Origin: Sediminibacillus dalangtanensis
Lineage (GTDB): Bacteria > Bacillota > Bacilli > Bacillales > Amphibacillaceae
Assembly (NCBI RefSeq): GCF_017792025.1
Contig: NZ_CP046956.1
Coordinates: forward strand, 1,550,001 to 1,614,000
DNA: 64,000 bases
Reading direction: 5' to 3'
The stretch's first letter is position 1. Each line of letters begins with the position of its first letter. Below the pieces are notes generated by a model, which was not told the origin of the DNA, made no database searches, and saw only the letters and a program-made list of their open reading frames with translations. Both the position numbers and the translations under genes were made by a program. Below are positions 12,540-20,708 of this stretch, in pieces.

Positions 12540-12904
12540 TTTTTCCTCCTATCTACTAAACTCATTGTAATACAGATTGTTATTTTTTGAAGGTGGTTTA
12601 AGCGTACAAGAAATAGAAATGGCTGCGATATAACATTTGATTTGTTTAAAAGAAGATAAGAGTGCTAGTCTTCGACGCAGGAGCACCCCAGTCTTTCTCC
12701 GGGAGCCATTAAGCTTTCTCACAGTTTCATCATCTACGGTGATTATATAGTAATAAGTCTTGTGAAAAGTATTCATGATGAATATGTTTTTCGCTGCCAA
12801 TGAAAAAAAACTCCGCTTACCCTTCACCTTTTTATTGCGTGATGAATACCTAATAAAGGAGGGGCAATAACCCAACAAAACTTATCATTAAGGAAGTGGA
12901 TAAA
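12540..12904. other. Intergenic stretch without a recognisable gene
   Basis: A minus-strand open frame at 12549-12878 is basic and low-complexity and has no ribosome binding site or family resemblance. An AAGGAGGGG motif at 12856-12864 has no start codon at a usable distance. Confidence 0.5.
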
Positions 12905-13765
12905 TTGTTCTATCACGTAAGCGAACTGCAGTACCGTTCTAAGCCTGACTGTCCGGATCCCGTTTATGCGAAAAAACTGCAAGAAGTTTTAGGTGGGCAG
13001 TTTGGTGAAATTTCCGTGGCTTTGCAATATTTATTCCAAGGTTGGAACACCAGGGGAGACGGTAAGTACCGGGATCTATTAATGGATACCGGTACCGAGG
13101 AACTGGCACATATTGAAATGTTGGCCACCATGATAGCTAGACTTCTGGATGGGGCTCCTGATGTGGAACTGGATGAAGCTGTTCAGAATCCAGTTGTTGC
13201 TGCCATACTTGGAGGAACAAACCCGCAGCATGCAATCGTATCGGGTCTTGGAGCAATGCCTGCAGACAGTGTAGGTAATCGCTGGACGGCAGATTATATC
13301 ATTGCCAGCGGCAATCTGCTGGCCGATTTTCGCGCCAATTTAAACGCAGAATCCCAAGGGAGACTTCAAGTTTGCCGTTTATATGAAATGACGGATGACC
13401 GAGGGGTGAAAGACATGCTATCCTGGTTGATTGCAAGGGATACTATGCATCAAAATCAATGGCTTGCTGCCATAAGAGAGCTGGAGTCGAAAGAAAATAT
13501 CGTTGTGCCTAGTACGTTCCCTCGTAATCTTGAAAAGCAGGAAGTAGCTTATACCCTGTTTAATCTCTCTAACGGAAACGCCAGCGCTGAAGGACGATGG
13601 GCGCATGGACCTAGCATGGACGGGTGCGGTATGTTCAATTACGTAGAACACCCAGTACCTTTTGGTAAAAAACCAAAACTTCCACCAGCACCGCCATATA
13701 TTTACGATACGCCATTGTTCGCCATGCGCAATTCAGATGATTACCCGGATCCAAACATGAAATAA
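12905..13765 (+). CDS. Manganese (non-heme) catalase
   Basis: Di-manganese catalase that breaks down hydrogen peroxide. Manganese-ligand helices are visible: GEISVALQYLFQGW near residue 32, TEELAHIEMLATM near 62, and RDTMHQNQW near 180. The family usually begins MFYHV; here that is a TTG (12905) giving LFYHV, with AAGGAAG eight bases upstream. A GTG at 12896 would add three residues and overlap that site. The product of about 286 residues is close to the spore-coat/stress catalases KatN/YdbD, so a sporulation or general-stress role is possible. A terminator follows directly. Confidence 0.9.
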   Translation: MFYHVSELQYRSKPDCPDPVYAKKLQEVLGGQFGEISVALQYLFQGWNTRGDGKYRDLLMDTGTEELAHIEMLATMIARLLDGAPDVELDEAVQNPVVAAILGGTNPQHAIVSGLGAMPADSVGNRWTADYIIASGNLLADFRANLNAESQGRLQVCRLYEMTDDRGVKDMLSWLIARDTMHQNQWLAAIRELESKENIVVPSTFPRNLEKQEVAYTLFNLSNGNASAEGRWAHGPSMDGCGMFNYVEHPVPFGKKPKLPPAPPYIYDTPLFAMRNSDDYPDPNMK

Positions 13766-13772
13766 TGGAGTC

Positions 13773-13800
13773 GATCTGCCTTAACGGGCAGATTTTTTTT
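13773..13800 (+). terminator. Intrinsic terminator of the catalase gene
   Basis: ATCTGCC / GGCAGAT stem with a short loop and a run of eight T. Confidence 0.9.
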
Positions 13801-13802
13801 AC

Positions 13803-14047
13803 TGTATAGGAAATGATAAATTTGACTGTCTGTGGATCATTATTGGCTGAAACAGCCACGTCCAGCTCCAGCGCCTAGCCCCTCGAGGTCTTAAGCCCAC
13901 CCTCTGTGTGGCAAAAAGCGCCATGCCGAAGCTGTTCTTAAGCTTGTCGAGGGCCCACACGATGTGGGTCATGCAGGCGTTGCCACAGGACGTGGCGGCT
14001 CTAGCCTGTAATCCTTTAAACAGGCGCTTGCGCTTTTGTCCTTTTCA
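13803..14047 (+). repeat. Repeat family A, copy 1 (longest)
   Basis: About 245 bases, related to 36802-36998 and 62407-62567. The left end begins TGTATAGGAAATGATAAATT and the right end finishes GGCGCTTGCGCTTTTGTCC. Within it GGCTGAAACAGCC forms a small hairpin and GCCACGTCC pairs with GGACGTGGC near the far end, so the copy can fold into a long structure. It starts two bases after the terminator T run of the catalase gene. No reading frame in it resembles a protein. Confidence 0.85.
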
Positions 14048-14392
14048 GATAGCCCAGTCCGAAAATTAAAAAGACGAAATGATAAATAAATAGCTTCGCT
14101 ACGGCAGAAAACCTTTCCATGGGTAGCGGCTTCCGCATCCAGAAGTGAAGAATGCCTTTTTACAGGTTTCGGAAGCATGCGTTTCTTATAGGAGTTTGCG
14201 TGTTCTGCCTCCGTTGATAGGAAGTTTCTCCATCACCCGGAAGTGACAGCCTTCCCAAATCATTTTTAATTTTTCATGGAAGCGAAGAATTGGGAAAATG
14301 CAGGGGGTATTTTATTGAAAATTTTGCCGATTTCTCCCTATTCGCCTATTAAAAATGATAAAATATGTAAAAAGACAATCCAAGGGGGAAGT
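14048..14392. other. Unassigned intergenic stretch before moxR
   Basis: No gene, clear promoter or repeat was recognised. A short in-frame extension of moxR beginning at 14276 has no ribosome binding site and is not considered coding. Confidence 0.5.
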
Positions 14393-15352
14393 ATGGTGTC
14401 ATCATTACAAGCAAAAATTACTACAGCAAAACAGGAAATCGGAAAGACTATTATCGGAAAAGAACTGGCAGTAGAACTGCTGTTCACCGCTGTGTTGGCA
14501 GAAGGGCATATCTTGCTCGAGAGCGTTCCCGGTTCTGGGAAAACAAAGCTTGCCAAAAGCTTTGCGACCATCATCTCCGGAGACTTTCAAAGGATTCAGT
14601 TTACGCCGGATGTACTGCCAAGCGATGTAACAGGAATCCAATTTTATAATCCGAAGACGCAGGAATTTGAACTGCGGACTGGTCCAGTATACTCGAACAT
14701 TTTACTCGCTGATGAAATCAACCGTGCTACACCGAAAACACAGTCAAGTCTGCTGGAGGCAATGGAAGAAAAGCAGGTGACGGTGGACGGGGAAACAGTA
14801 GCGCTTCCAGTCCCGTTTTTGGTGATTGCCACTCAGAATCCGGTGGAAAGCAACCACGGTACCTTCCAATTACCAGAAGCGCAGTTAGATCGTTTTTTAT
14901 TTAAAATCGACATGGGCTACCCATCTTTAGAGGAAGAGCGGACAATCCTCGATACATACAGGGAAGCTGAACCCTTTTCTGAGCTGCAAAAGGTTATAGA
15001 GCTTGAAGAATTGGTGGCTTGGCGGAAGCAAGTAAGACAAGTAACAGTCTCGCAGCCTGTGCGGGATTACCTGCTCAAGCTGGTAAGAGGCACCCGTGAG
15101 CATCATGAGATCGAGTTGGGCATCAGTACCCGGGGAGCTCTGGCATTGATGAAAGCAGGACAGGCTTATGCATTGATCAAGGGAAAAGACTATGTAAGCC
15201 CGGCGGATATTAAATTACTCACCCCTTATCTGTTTGAACACCGACTGATCTTGAACATGGAAGGCTCTATTCGTAAAACACCAGCTCAAGTATTGGAGGA
15301 AATAATCAGCCAAATAGACGTCCCAGTGGAAGCAGGAGAGCCTGTATCATGA
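14393..15352 (+). CDS. MoxR-family AAA+ ATPase
   Basis: AAA+ ATPase thought to act as a chaperone for membrane-linked complexes with VWA/DUF58 partners. The 319 residues show Walker A VPGSGKTKLAK (about 48-58), Walker B ILLADEINR (about 103), sensor motif ATQNP (about 147) and a C-terminal lid. The ATG at 14393 is preceded by AAGGGGG; an upstream frame extension lacks such a site. Its TGA overlaps the ATG of the DUF58 gene, so the three genes here are a coupled operon. Confidence 0.93.
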   Translation: MVSSLQAKITTAKQEIGKTIIGKELAVELLFTAVLAEGHILLESVPGSGKTKLAKSFATIISGDFQRIQFTPDVLPSDVTGIQFYNPKTQEFELRTGPVYSNILLADEINRATPKTQSSLLEAMEEKQVTVDGETVALPVPFLVIATQNPVESNHGTFQLPEAQLDRFLFKIDMGYPSLEEERTILDTYREAEPFSELQKVIELEELVAWRKQVRQVTVSQPVRDYLLKLVRGTREHHEIELGISTRGALALMKAGQAYALIKGKDYVSPADIKLLTPYLFEHRLILNMEGSIRKTPAQVLEEIISQIDVPVEAGEPVS

Positions 15353-16548
15353 AGTTGGAAAAAAGAATCGGCGATCAGTTGAACTATGGTTATGAATTAA
15401 TGGTGTTCCTGGTCAGCGTTATTTTTGTCTTCAGCATTATTTTTAATCGTCCCATGTTATTCGGACTAGTAGCAATTGTTACCGCATATTTATTTATCAA
15501 CAGGCTGTATGAAAAGAACATTGGAAACCGTTTGGTGATCGATAACCCAGCGAAAAGCATTCGGTTATTTCCAGGAGAAGAGAGTGCTATTTCTTTTTCA
15601 TTCAGCAATCAATCCCGCTTACCGATAGTGAATGGCAGACTGTATTTCGCAATCGGAGAAGTGATAGAAGGGAAAGAGGACAACGACGAAAAGAGCGCCA
15701 CCCATAAATTCGGGATTCCTTTTTCTATGGCTAGAAAAGGAAAAACGAATGTCACCTTCCCTTTCACGGCAAAACAACGAGGAACAGCAAGAATACATAA
15801 TATCCATTACTTATTTCCCCACCTTACGGGATTTGATACCATCCGTTTGACTTTCAACGGCTTCTATCGTACGGAGTTGATTGTCTACCCAGAACCGTTG
15901 CCGGTTCAAGGAGTTCAAAGTGTATTTGTACAAGCACCGGGGAATCAACGTGCGGTCATTTCCCCTTTTGAAGATACGATGGATGCAGCTGGAGCACGGG
16001 ACTATGTTAGTTCTGACTCTTTTTCCCGCATACATTGGAAAGCGACTGCGCGAACGACGAGGCTTCAGACCAAAGTCTATGAACGTAGTCTGGATTTCAC
16101 CTGGGTAATGGTCATTAATCTGGGAGAAACAAGCAGGCTTGGCAACCGGTATTTTTCTGCCTCTATGGAGAAAATACTTTCCCAGGTGACCTATTTTTGC
16201 TATGTTGCTGTGCAAAAAGGATATCCTTTTGAAATCTATATCAATTTACAACGACCAGGCAGAAAACGATTCTTCTCGATAGAAACTGGAAGTGGAAAAA
16301 CACATCTAAAAGAAGCACTGGAGATGCTGGCAAGAGTGGATAAAAACTATAAGCTGGAAACTTCTGGCACATTGCTTCAGTTTGTGGATAACCATATGTA
16401 TAAACAAAAATCTGTCGTATTTTTCGGAGAAATGGATGATGCAACCAAACACTATGCCAACAAGTGGAGTAAACAAGGGATTCCGGTGTTTTATGTGGAA
16501 GAATCGAAAGAAACAGGAGCGATGAAAGGTTGGGGGGCATACCGATGA
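15349..16548 (+). CDS. DUF58 membrane protein
   Basis: 399-residue partner of MoxR ATPases. Two hydrophobic segments lie near residues 18-50. The DUF58 core ARDYVSSDSFSRIHWKATAR is near 225, followed by a von Willebrand A-like C-terminal fold. Start ATG 15349 overlaps the moxR stop and its own stop overlaps the next start, showing translational coupling. Function in Gram-positive bacteria is unsettled; envelope stress or peptidoglycan-related assembly has been suggested for the family. Confidence 0.88.
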   Translation: MKLEKRIGDQLNYGYELMVFLVSVIFVFSIIFNRPMLFGLVAIVTAYLFINRLYEKNIGNRLVIDNPAKSIRLFPGEESAISFSFSNQSRLPIVNGRLYFAIGEVIEGKEDNDEKSATHKFGIPFSMARKGKTNVTFPFTAKQRGTARIHNIHYLFPHLTGFDTIRLTFNGFYRTELIVYPEPLPVQGVQSVFVQAPGNQRAVISPFEDTMDAAGARDYVSSDSFSRIHWKATARTTRLQTKVYERSLDFTWVMVINLGETSRLGNRYFSASMEKILSQVTYFCYVAVQKGYPFEIYINLQRPGRKRFFSIETGSGKTHLKEALEMLARVDKNYKLETSGTLLQFVDNHMYKQKSVVFFGEMDDATKHYANKWSKQGIPVFYVEESKETGAMKGWGAYR

Positions 16549-17738
16549 ACCGTACAGCCCTTACGATTACTCGTATCTATCAATTCATAAGTGAAGCGAT
16601 AGTAATTTATTTGCTGGCGGTACCATTTTTATGGGTATTTCATCTGGAATATTCGTTTTGGAGTTATTTTCTTCTCGTCTGTATCCAGGCAGTCACCGGC
16701 TTATTGATTATGCGGGTTACTGCAATATTGGCTGCTCTCATAGTCCTTGGTGCTGCCATTACCGCAATGGCTGGTTTTATCCTCCACGTTCCCTGGCCGG
16801 CGGCTGTTATCACAGGAGTCCTACTATGCTGGAGATTCATAAAACATCAAGAAGATGCCGATCATCAGCATGAAAAAGCCATTCTTGGACTAAGTTTTTT
16901 CATGTTATCGGGGTACCTGCTGTTAAGTACCGATATCACTTTTTTGGCAATAGGCCTTGTTCAGTTTTTACTGATTTTGTCTGGTTTTTTACTTCGCAAT
17001 GTTTTTAGCATGGAAAAAGATCGGGGATTCGGTGTTTATATCGTAAGCGGAACGATAGGTATTTTCGCTGCCGCAGGGCTGGTTATAGCCTTACTATATA
17101 ACGGCGCCCGATCCATATATTTATTTGCCGGTGGTTTGTTTTCTTCATTGGCAGGCGGAGCCATGGCAGCCTTGCTGAGCCCATTTGATTTGGAGCCTAA
17201 TTTGGAAAAGACAGAGCGGAACGGAAATGAGACAGAGCAAAATCAAGGGGCAGAGGATCCACTACCAGACCGTCCTGAACAATTTAATGGAGAAGCAATA
17301 GATCGAGTTTTTCATATTGTGGAATGGGTGGTGATCATCGGTGCGCTGGCTATCATTGTATGGATAATCCTTAAGGTATACCGAAAGCGGGTACAAATGG
17401 AAACGGTTGATAGCTCTAAACCAATGGTCACTTATGAAGTGCTGTCTGATCAAGACAAGCAAAAGGGATGGCGACTATTGAAAAGGCGGAAACCGCAGAT
17501 AGACGATACTGTCCGTCAATTGTTTTTAGAATTTGAATTGTTTGCCGCCAAAAGAGGACTTGGCAGAGAGCGGTTCGAGTCGATAGAGGACTGGTTCCAA
17601 CGAATCGGTTTACAGGTGAACGACACAGAACTTTATCAACGGGTTCGATATGGAGAAGAACAACTGGAAGAGGATAAAATAGCGGAATTCCGGGAGGGAA
17701 TAGCAGAATTAACCTCCCGCTTAGAGGAAAAATTATAA
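16545..17738 (+). CDS. Polytopic membrane protein with C-terminal DUF4129-like region
   Basis: Third gene of the MoxR/DUF58 operon, 397 residues. Six or seven hydrophobic segments fill residues 1-220 and another lies near 255-275. The C-terminal cytosolic part (about 315-395) with QLFLEFELFAAKRGLGR and ESIEDWFQRIG resembles DUF4129, usually found at the end of transglutaminase-core proteins in this operon type. No transglutaminase Cys-His-Asp region is visible, so this looks like a reduced form. ATG 16545 overlaps the previous stop. Confidence 0.7.
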   Translation: MNRTALTITRIYQFISEAIVIYLLAVPFLWVFHLEYSFWSYFLLVCIQAVTGLLIMRVTAILAALIVLGAAITAMAGFILHVPWPAAVITGVLLCWRFIKHQEDADHQHEKAILGLSFFMLSGYLLLSTDITFLAIGLVQFLLILSGFLLRNVFSMEKDRGFGVYIVSGTIGIFAAAGLVIALLYNGARSIYLFAGGLFSSLAGGAMAALLSPFDLEPNLEKTERNGNETEQNQGAEDPLPDRPEQFNGEAIDRVFHIVEWVVIIGALAIIVWIILKVYRKRVQMETVDSSKPMVTYEVLSDQDKQKGWRLLKRRKPQIDDTVRQLFLEFELFAAKRGLGRERFESIEDWFQRIGLQVNDTELYQRVRYGEEQLEEDKIAEFREGIAELTSRLEEKL

Positions 17739-17786
17739 GGAAATAGAGGCATGGTGCTTTGTCTTGCATATGGGGATACGAAATAG

Positions 17787-18373
17787 AGCCTGGGACAAAA
17801 GCATCGTGACCAAAATGAAAACCGAACGATTCCACCATTCGTTCGGTTTTTTGATGAGCAAAAAGCAAAACGTTTAACCCTATGAAAAGTGCCACTTTCC
17901 ACTCCGGCAAGGTACTTCGCTTTCCGCGGGCACGGCCAGCTAACTTGGCAAAGCATACCGCTTTGCCAAGTGGATCTTCAGCTCGCGCTCATCCGGCTGG
18001 AGTCTGCGTACCTTGCCTCCGTTGAAGGAGATACATTCTCTTCTGGTGTGATTTCCGTTTTGCCTATTGCTGTTACAGATAGAAAACTGAGCTGCATGGA
18101 AACAGCCTTCTTATGCTATTGTCCAATTTCCGAAGAATAAAGGCCCCCCCATGCTGATTTCTCGTCTTCGTCACTGTTTAGATACCTATCAGCCAATAAA
18201 AAAATATGGTTCATCTTGTCTTGATCATGTGGAAATCAGATCACGAAATCGTAGCGATTCGAAGCACGCATCAAACAACAGGATTAAAAGAGAATATACA
18301 ACTAAAAACCGAACGAATTTGATTTTAAAATTCGCTCAGTTTTTGCTTTGGTGGCCATGCTTTTGTCCAGACC
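17787..18373 (+). repeat. Repeat family B, copy 1
   Basis: About 590 bases with inverted, terminator-like ends: GGGACAAAAGCATCGTGACC plus an AAAACCGAACGA/TTCGTTCGGTTTT hairpin on the left, and a weaker mirror image ending in TTTTGTCC on the right. A palindromic core (17906-18017) is bounded by GGCAAGGTAC and GTACCTTGCC. The second full copy lies inverted at 52284-53023. The right end abuts the stop of the convergent GNAT gene and the left end follows the MoxR operon, so the hairpins can act as terminators for both. No credible coding. Confidence 0.85.
17906..18017 (+). repeat. GGCAAGGTAC-bounded palindromic core inside B copy 1
   Basis: 112 bases with imperfect terminal inverted repeats GGCAAGGTAC / GTACCTTGCC, the motif GCTTTCCGCGGGCACGGC near the left and an internal CTTGGCAAAG/CTTTGCCAAG stem. 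Related cores are at 52416-52530 and 52786-52897. Confidence 0.75.
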
Positions 18374-18374
18374 A

Positions 18375-18890
18375 CTATTTTTCGTTTGTTTCGTCCATCC
18401 CCTCCAACGGGCATGTCATCACAATAAATTCAATATTATTGTTCATAAATGCGCCTTGTATGGTGAAACCCACACGTTGGTATACAGTTACAGCCCGCTG
18501 ATTGAAGGCCGCGACAGTTAAACGCACTATACGGGGTTGAAAGGTTTTAATGCCGAATTCCATGCCTCTGGTCAGGAAACTGGTGCCTAATCCTTTTCCG
18601 GTTAAATTAGGTCGGAGACCAAGTCCGATATCAAGAGCGGTTCCGTCATAGAACCCTTCTTTTTTTCCTGCAGGGACCTGGGCACTTTCCCCAAAACAGA
18701 AATATCCTATTAACGATTCATTTACCGTAGCTCCATAGTAAGATCCGTTTAATAGTTCTTTGATTAATGCAGGACTTCCGTCATGACTGTATAAGTCATA
18801 AGGTTTTTCATATTGCCAGGATGAAATCTCCCGTGCACAATCCTCGCTTAATGCATCGATAGATACTGGTAATCCTCCGATCAAGTTCAT
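18375..18890 (-). CDS. GNAT-family N-acetyltransferase
   Basis: 171-residue acetyltransferase of unknown substrate. The acetyl-CoA-binding loop is LGLRPNLTGKGLGTSFL around residue 91 and the C-terminal strand-helix is FNQRAVTVYQRVGFTIQG around 134. Start ATG 18890 has AGGAGTAAGGTG upstream. It converges on the MoxR operon and its stop lies two bases from the edge of repeat B copy 1, whose hairpin would end its transcript. Confidence 0.85.
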   Translation of the reverse strand: MNLIGGLPVSIDALSEDCAREISSWQYEKPYDLYSHDGSPALIKELLNGSYYGATVNESLIGYFCFGESAQVPAGKKEGFYDGTALDIGLGLRPNLTGKGLGTSFLTRGMEFGIKTFQPRIVRLTVAAFNQRAVTVYQRVGFTIQGAFMNNNIEFIVMTCPLEGMDETNEK

Positions 18891-19065
18891 CGCACCTTAC
18901 TCCTGTCTTCAAACAATTATATTAGTGAAACTATTCCTATTGTAACACAGATATATGTGGATTCCTGCCGAAAATAAGATAGCTGCCGTGCCCGAAATTG
19001 TTTAATTTGATTCTACTATTAGGAGAAGTATTATGCTTCCCAATCTAGACTGAGGAGGTGACGAA

Positions 19066-19299
19066 ATGGACAAAGGGACATGGGTCAGAACCGTTGTGTT
19101 GGCTTTGGCTCTCGTAAACCAAGTGCTTGTCATGTTCTCCAAGTCTCCACTTCCAATCGACAATGAAATGGCGGAGCAAATAACAGCCAGTATTTTCACC
19201 GTCGTTACTTCTGTCTATGCATGGTTTAAGAACAACTATGTTACGAAGAAAGGAAAGCAGCAGCGAGATATTCTAAGACAAAACGGGTTATCAAAATAA
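19066..19299 (+). CDS. Phage-type holin (SPP1 family)
   Basis: 77-residue membrane protein matching the SPP1-type holin pattern: a short N-terminus, one hydrophobic segment at about 6-24, a second at about 36-55 ending in AWFKNNYVT, and a basic tail KKGKQQRDILRQNG. Holins permeabilise the membrane to release an endolysin. GGAGGTG sits seven bases before ATG 19066. It is directly followed by an amidase gene, with no other phage genes around, so it is an isolated lysis cassette. A six-codon frame at 19033 ends on its ribosome binding site. Confidence 0.85.
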   Translation: MDKGTWVRTVVLALALVNQVLVMFSKSPLPIDNEMAEQITASIFTVVTSVYAWFKNNYVTKKGKQQRDILRQNGLSK

Positions 19300-19316
19300 A
19301 AGGAGGGGATCGGTAA

Positions 19317-20438
19317 GTGGCACCTATTTTAATCATTGATCCCGGCCATGGGGGAAACGATCCAGGCGGCGGTTCCAATCAATATTGGAGGGAAAAAGAC
19401 CTGAACCTGCAAATATCGCTATATCAGTTTCAACGATACCAAGAGCTGGGTGTTCCAGTTGCTATCACTCGAACAAAAGATCAAACCCTTACTCCAGAAG
19501 AACGGACACGTCTGGTTATAGACAGTGGAGCCGACTATTGTCATTCCAACCATATAAACGCAGGGGGCGGGGATGGAGCAGAAGTCATCCACTCCATATA
19601 CAGCGATGGCAAAATGGCGAAAGCGATTGGAGAAGAATTACGGAAGGCCGGACAAAATCTCCGGAATATTTATACGAGAACACTGCCCGGTAACAGTAAC
19701 CAAGATTACTATTTTATGATCAGGGATACAGGCCAAGTTGAAACGAATATTATTGAATATGGTTTTGCCGATTCAAGTGGCGATGATATACAGCAGCTAA
19801 AAGAAAATTGGAGAACATTAGCAGAGGCGGTTGTAAAGGCATTTTGTCAATTTGCAGGATATCAGTATCAATCGCCTTCTGGCTCAAGTAGTAAGAACGT
19901 TGGGAGCAAACCGGTCAATGTTTCTCCTACAAAACAATCATCGAACGGCAGCTCTGCCGGTCAGACACTGTATCTTCCGGCTGATGCGAACTCATGGCGT
20001 GTTTATCCTTTAGGTATTTCTCCGGTGAAAGGCAACGAAAAAGGGTTTCTTAGACCAGCAAAATTTGGTGGATTAGAATATAGGATTGAAGGAACAACCC
20101 AGGCAAATGTTTACATCATCGAGACAGCAGATTTTGGCAAGGTTCAGATATATGCACATCCAAATACAGGCGCAAAAATTGTCCAGGGAAACAAAAGCGG
20201 TACCAATCAACCTGCCTATGCAGGCCACAGGGTGGAAAGTAAAGTGAATAACTTGCGTTTTTACAACCGCCCTTCTTGGAGTGACGCCCATGTGGTCAAT
20301 ACGATTGATAAAGGTATCGGGTTTCCGGAAATCCTCGATAAAGTGAAAGTTGGCAGAAGTTATCAATATAAAGTCAAAAATTCCAAAGGATCGATTTATT
20401 ATCTTACAGCCAATCCCTCATATGTTCGCGTCATCTGA
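19317..20438 (+). CDS. N-acetylmuramoyl-L-alanine amidase (Amidase_3) with C-terminal wall-binding region
   Basis: Zinc amidase cleaving the lactyl-peptide bond of peptidoglycan. The catalytic domain (1-180) shows IDPGHGGNDPG (first zinc His), SNHINAGGG (second His) and ETNIIEYGF (catalytic Glu). A serine-rich linker (about 185-210) leads to a C-terminal region with WRVYPLGISPVKGNEKGFL, as found in phage-type lysins. No signal peptide is present, so export needs the neighbouring holin. The GTG start at 19317 is preceded by AAAGGAGGGG and lies 17 bases after the holin stop. Its role may be phage-derived lysis or, by inference, host cell lysis. Confidence 0.9.
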   Translation: MAPILIIDPGHGGNDPGGGSNQYWREKDLNLQISLYQFQRYQELGVPVAITRTKDQTLTPEERTRLVIDSGADYCHSNHINAGGGDGAEVIHSIYSDGKMAKAIGEELRKAGQNLRNIYTRTLPGNSNQDYYFMIRDTGQVETNIIEYGFADSSGDDIQQLKENWRTLAEAVVKAFCQFAGYQYQSPSGSSSKNVGSKPVNVSPTKQSSNGSSAGQTLYLPADANSWRVYPLGISPVKGNEKGFLRPAKFGGLEYRIEGTTQANVYIIETADFGKVQIYAHPNTGAKIVQGNKSGTNQPAYAGHRVESKVNNLRFYNRPSWSDAHVVNTIDKGIGFPEILDKVKVGRSYQYKVKNSKGSIYYLTANPSYVRVI

Positions 20439-20485
20439 TTATTTCAGCATGAACCAGGAATGAAGCGTAAGAAAATCAGGGAACC

Positions 20486-20554
20486 GGGGACAGTCCCCAT
20501 CACTGCTGATTCTGCAAAAATTTGCAGGAAAAGTGGTGTTGAGGGACTGTCCCC
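20486..20554. repeat. GGGGACAGTCCC long hairpin (family C, copy 1)
   Basis: GGGGACAGTCCC at 20486-20497 pairs with GGGACTGTCCCC at 20543-20554; CACT/AGTG and TTCTGCAAA/TTTGCAGGA pair further in. The structure lies downstream of the amidase gene and may terminate it. A shorter relative is at 28761-28795. Confidence 0.75.
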
Positions 20555-20708
20555 ACACAAGCTTAATGGCGGATAAGCGATTTCATTCTGGTAAAAAAAG
20601 CGGTATAATAGAATACTAAAATAGGGAAATAACAAGTAGGAAATAATTAGGGAGGGAACTGCCCCTTTCTTTCTTGCTATTTTGCTAGAAGATAAGGAGA
20701 GGTGTTGG

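Noticed and set aside
12549..12878. 109-codon minus-strand frame upstream of the catalase
   Set aside because: No ribosome binding site, unusual composition, no similarity recognised.
13803..14178. Open frames in and behind repeat A copy 1
   Set aside because: They lie in the repeat or in unconserved sequence; frames are interrupted in the other copies.
17889..18140. Open frame in repeat B copy 1
   Set aside because: Part of the repeat; no start signal and no family resemblance.
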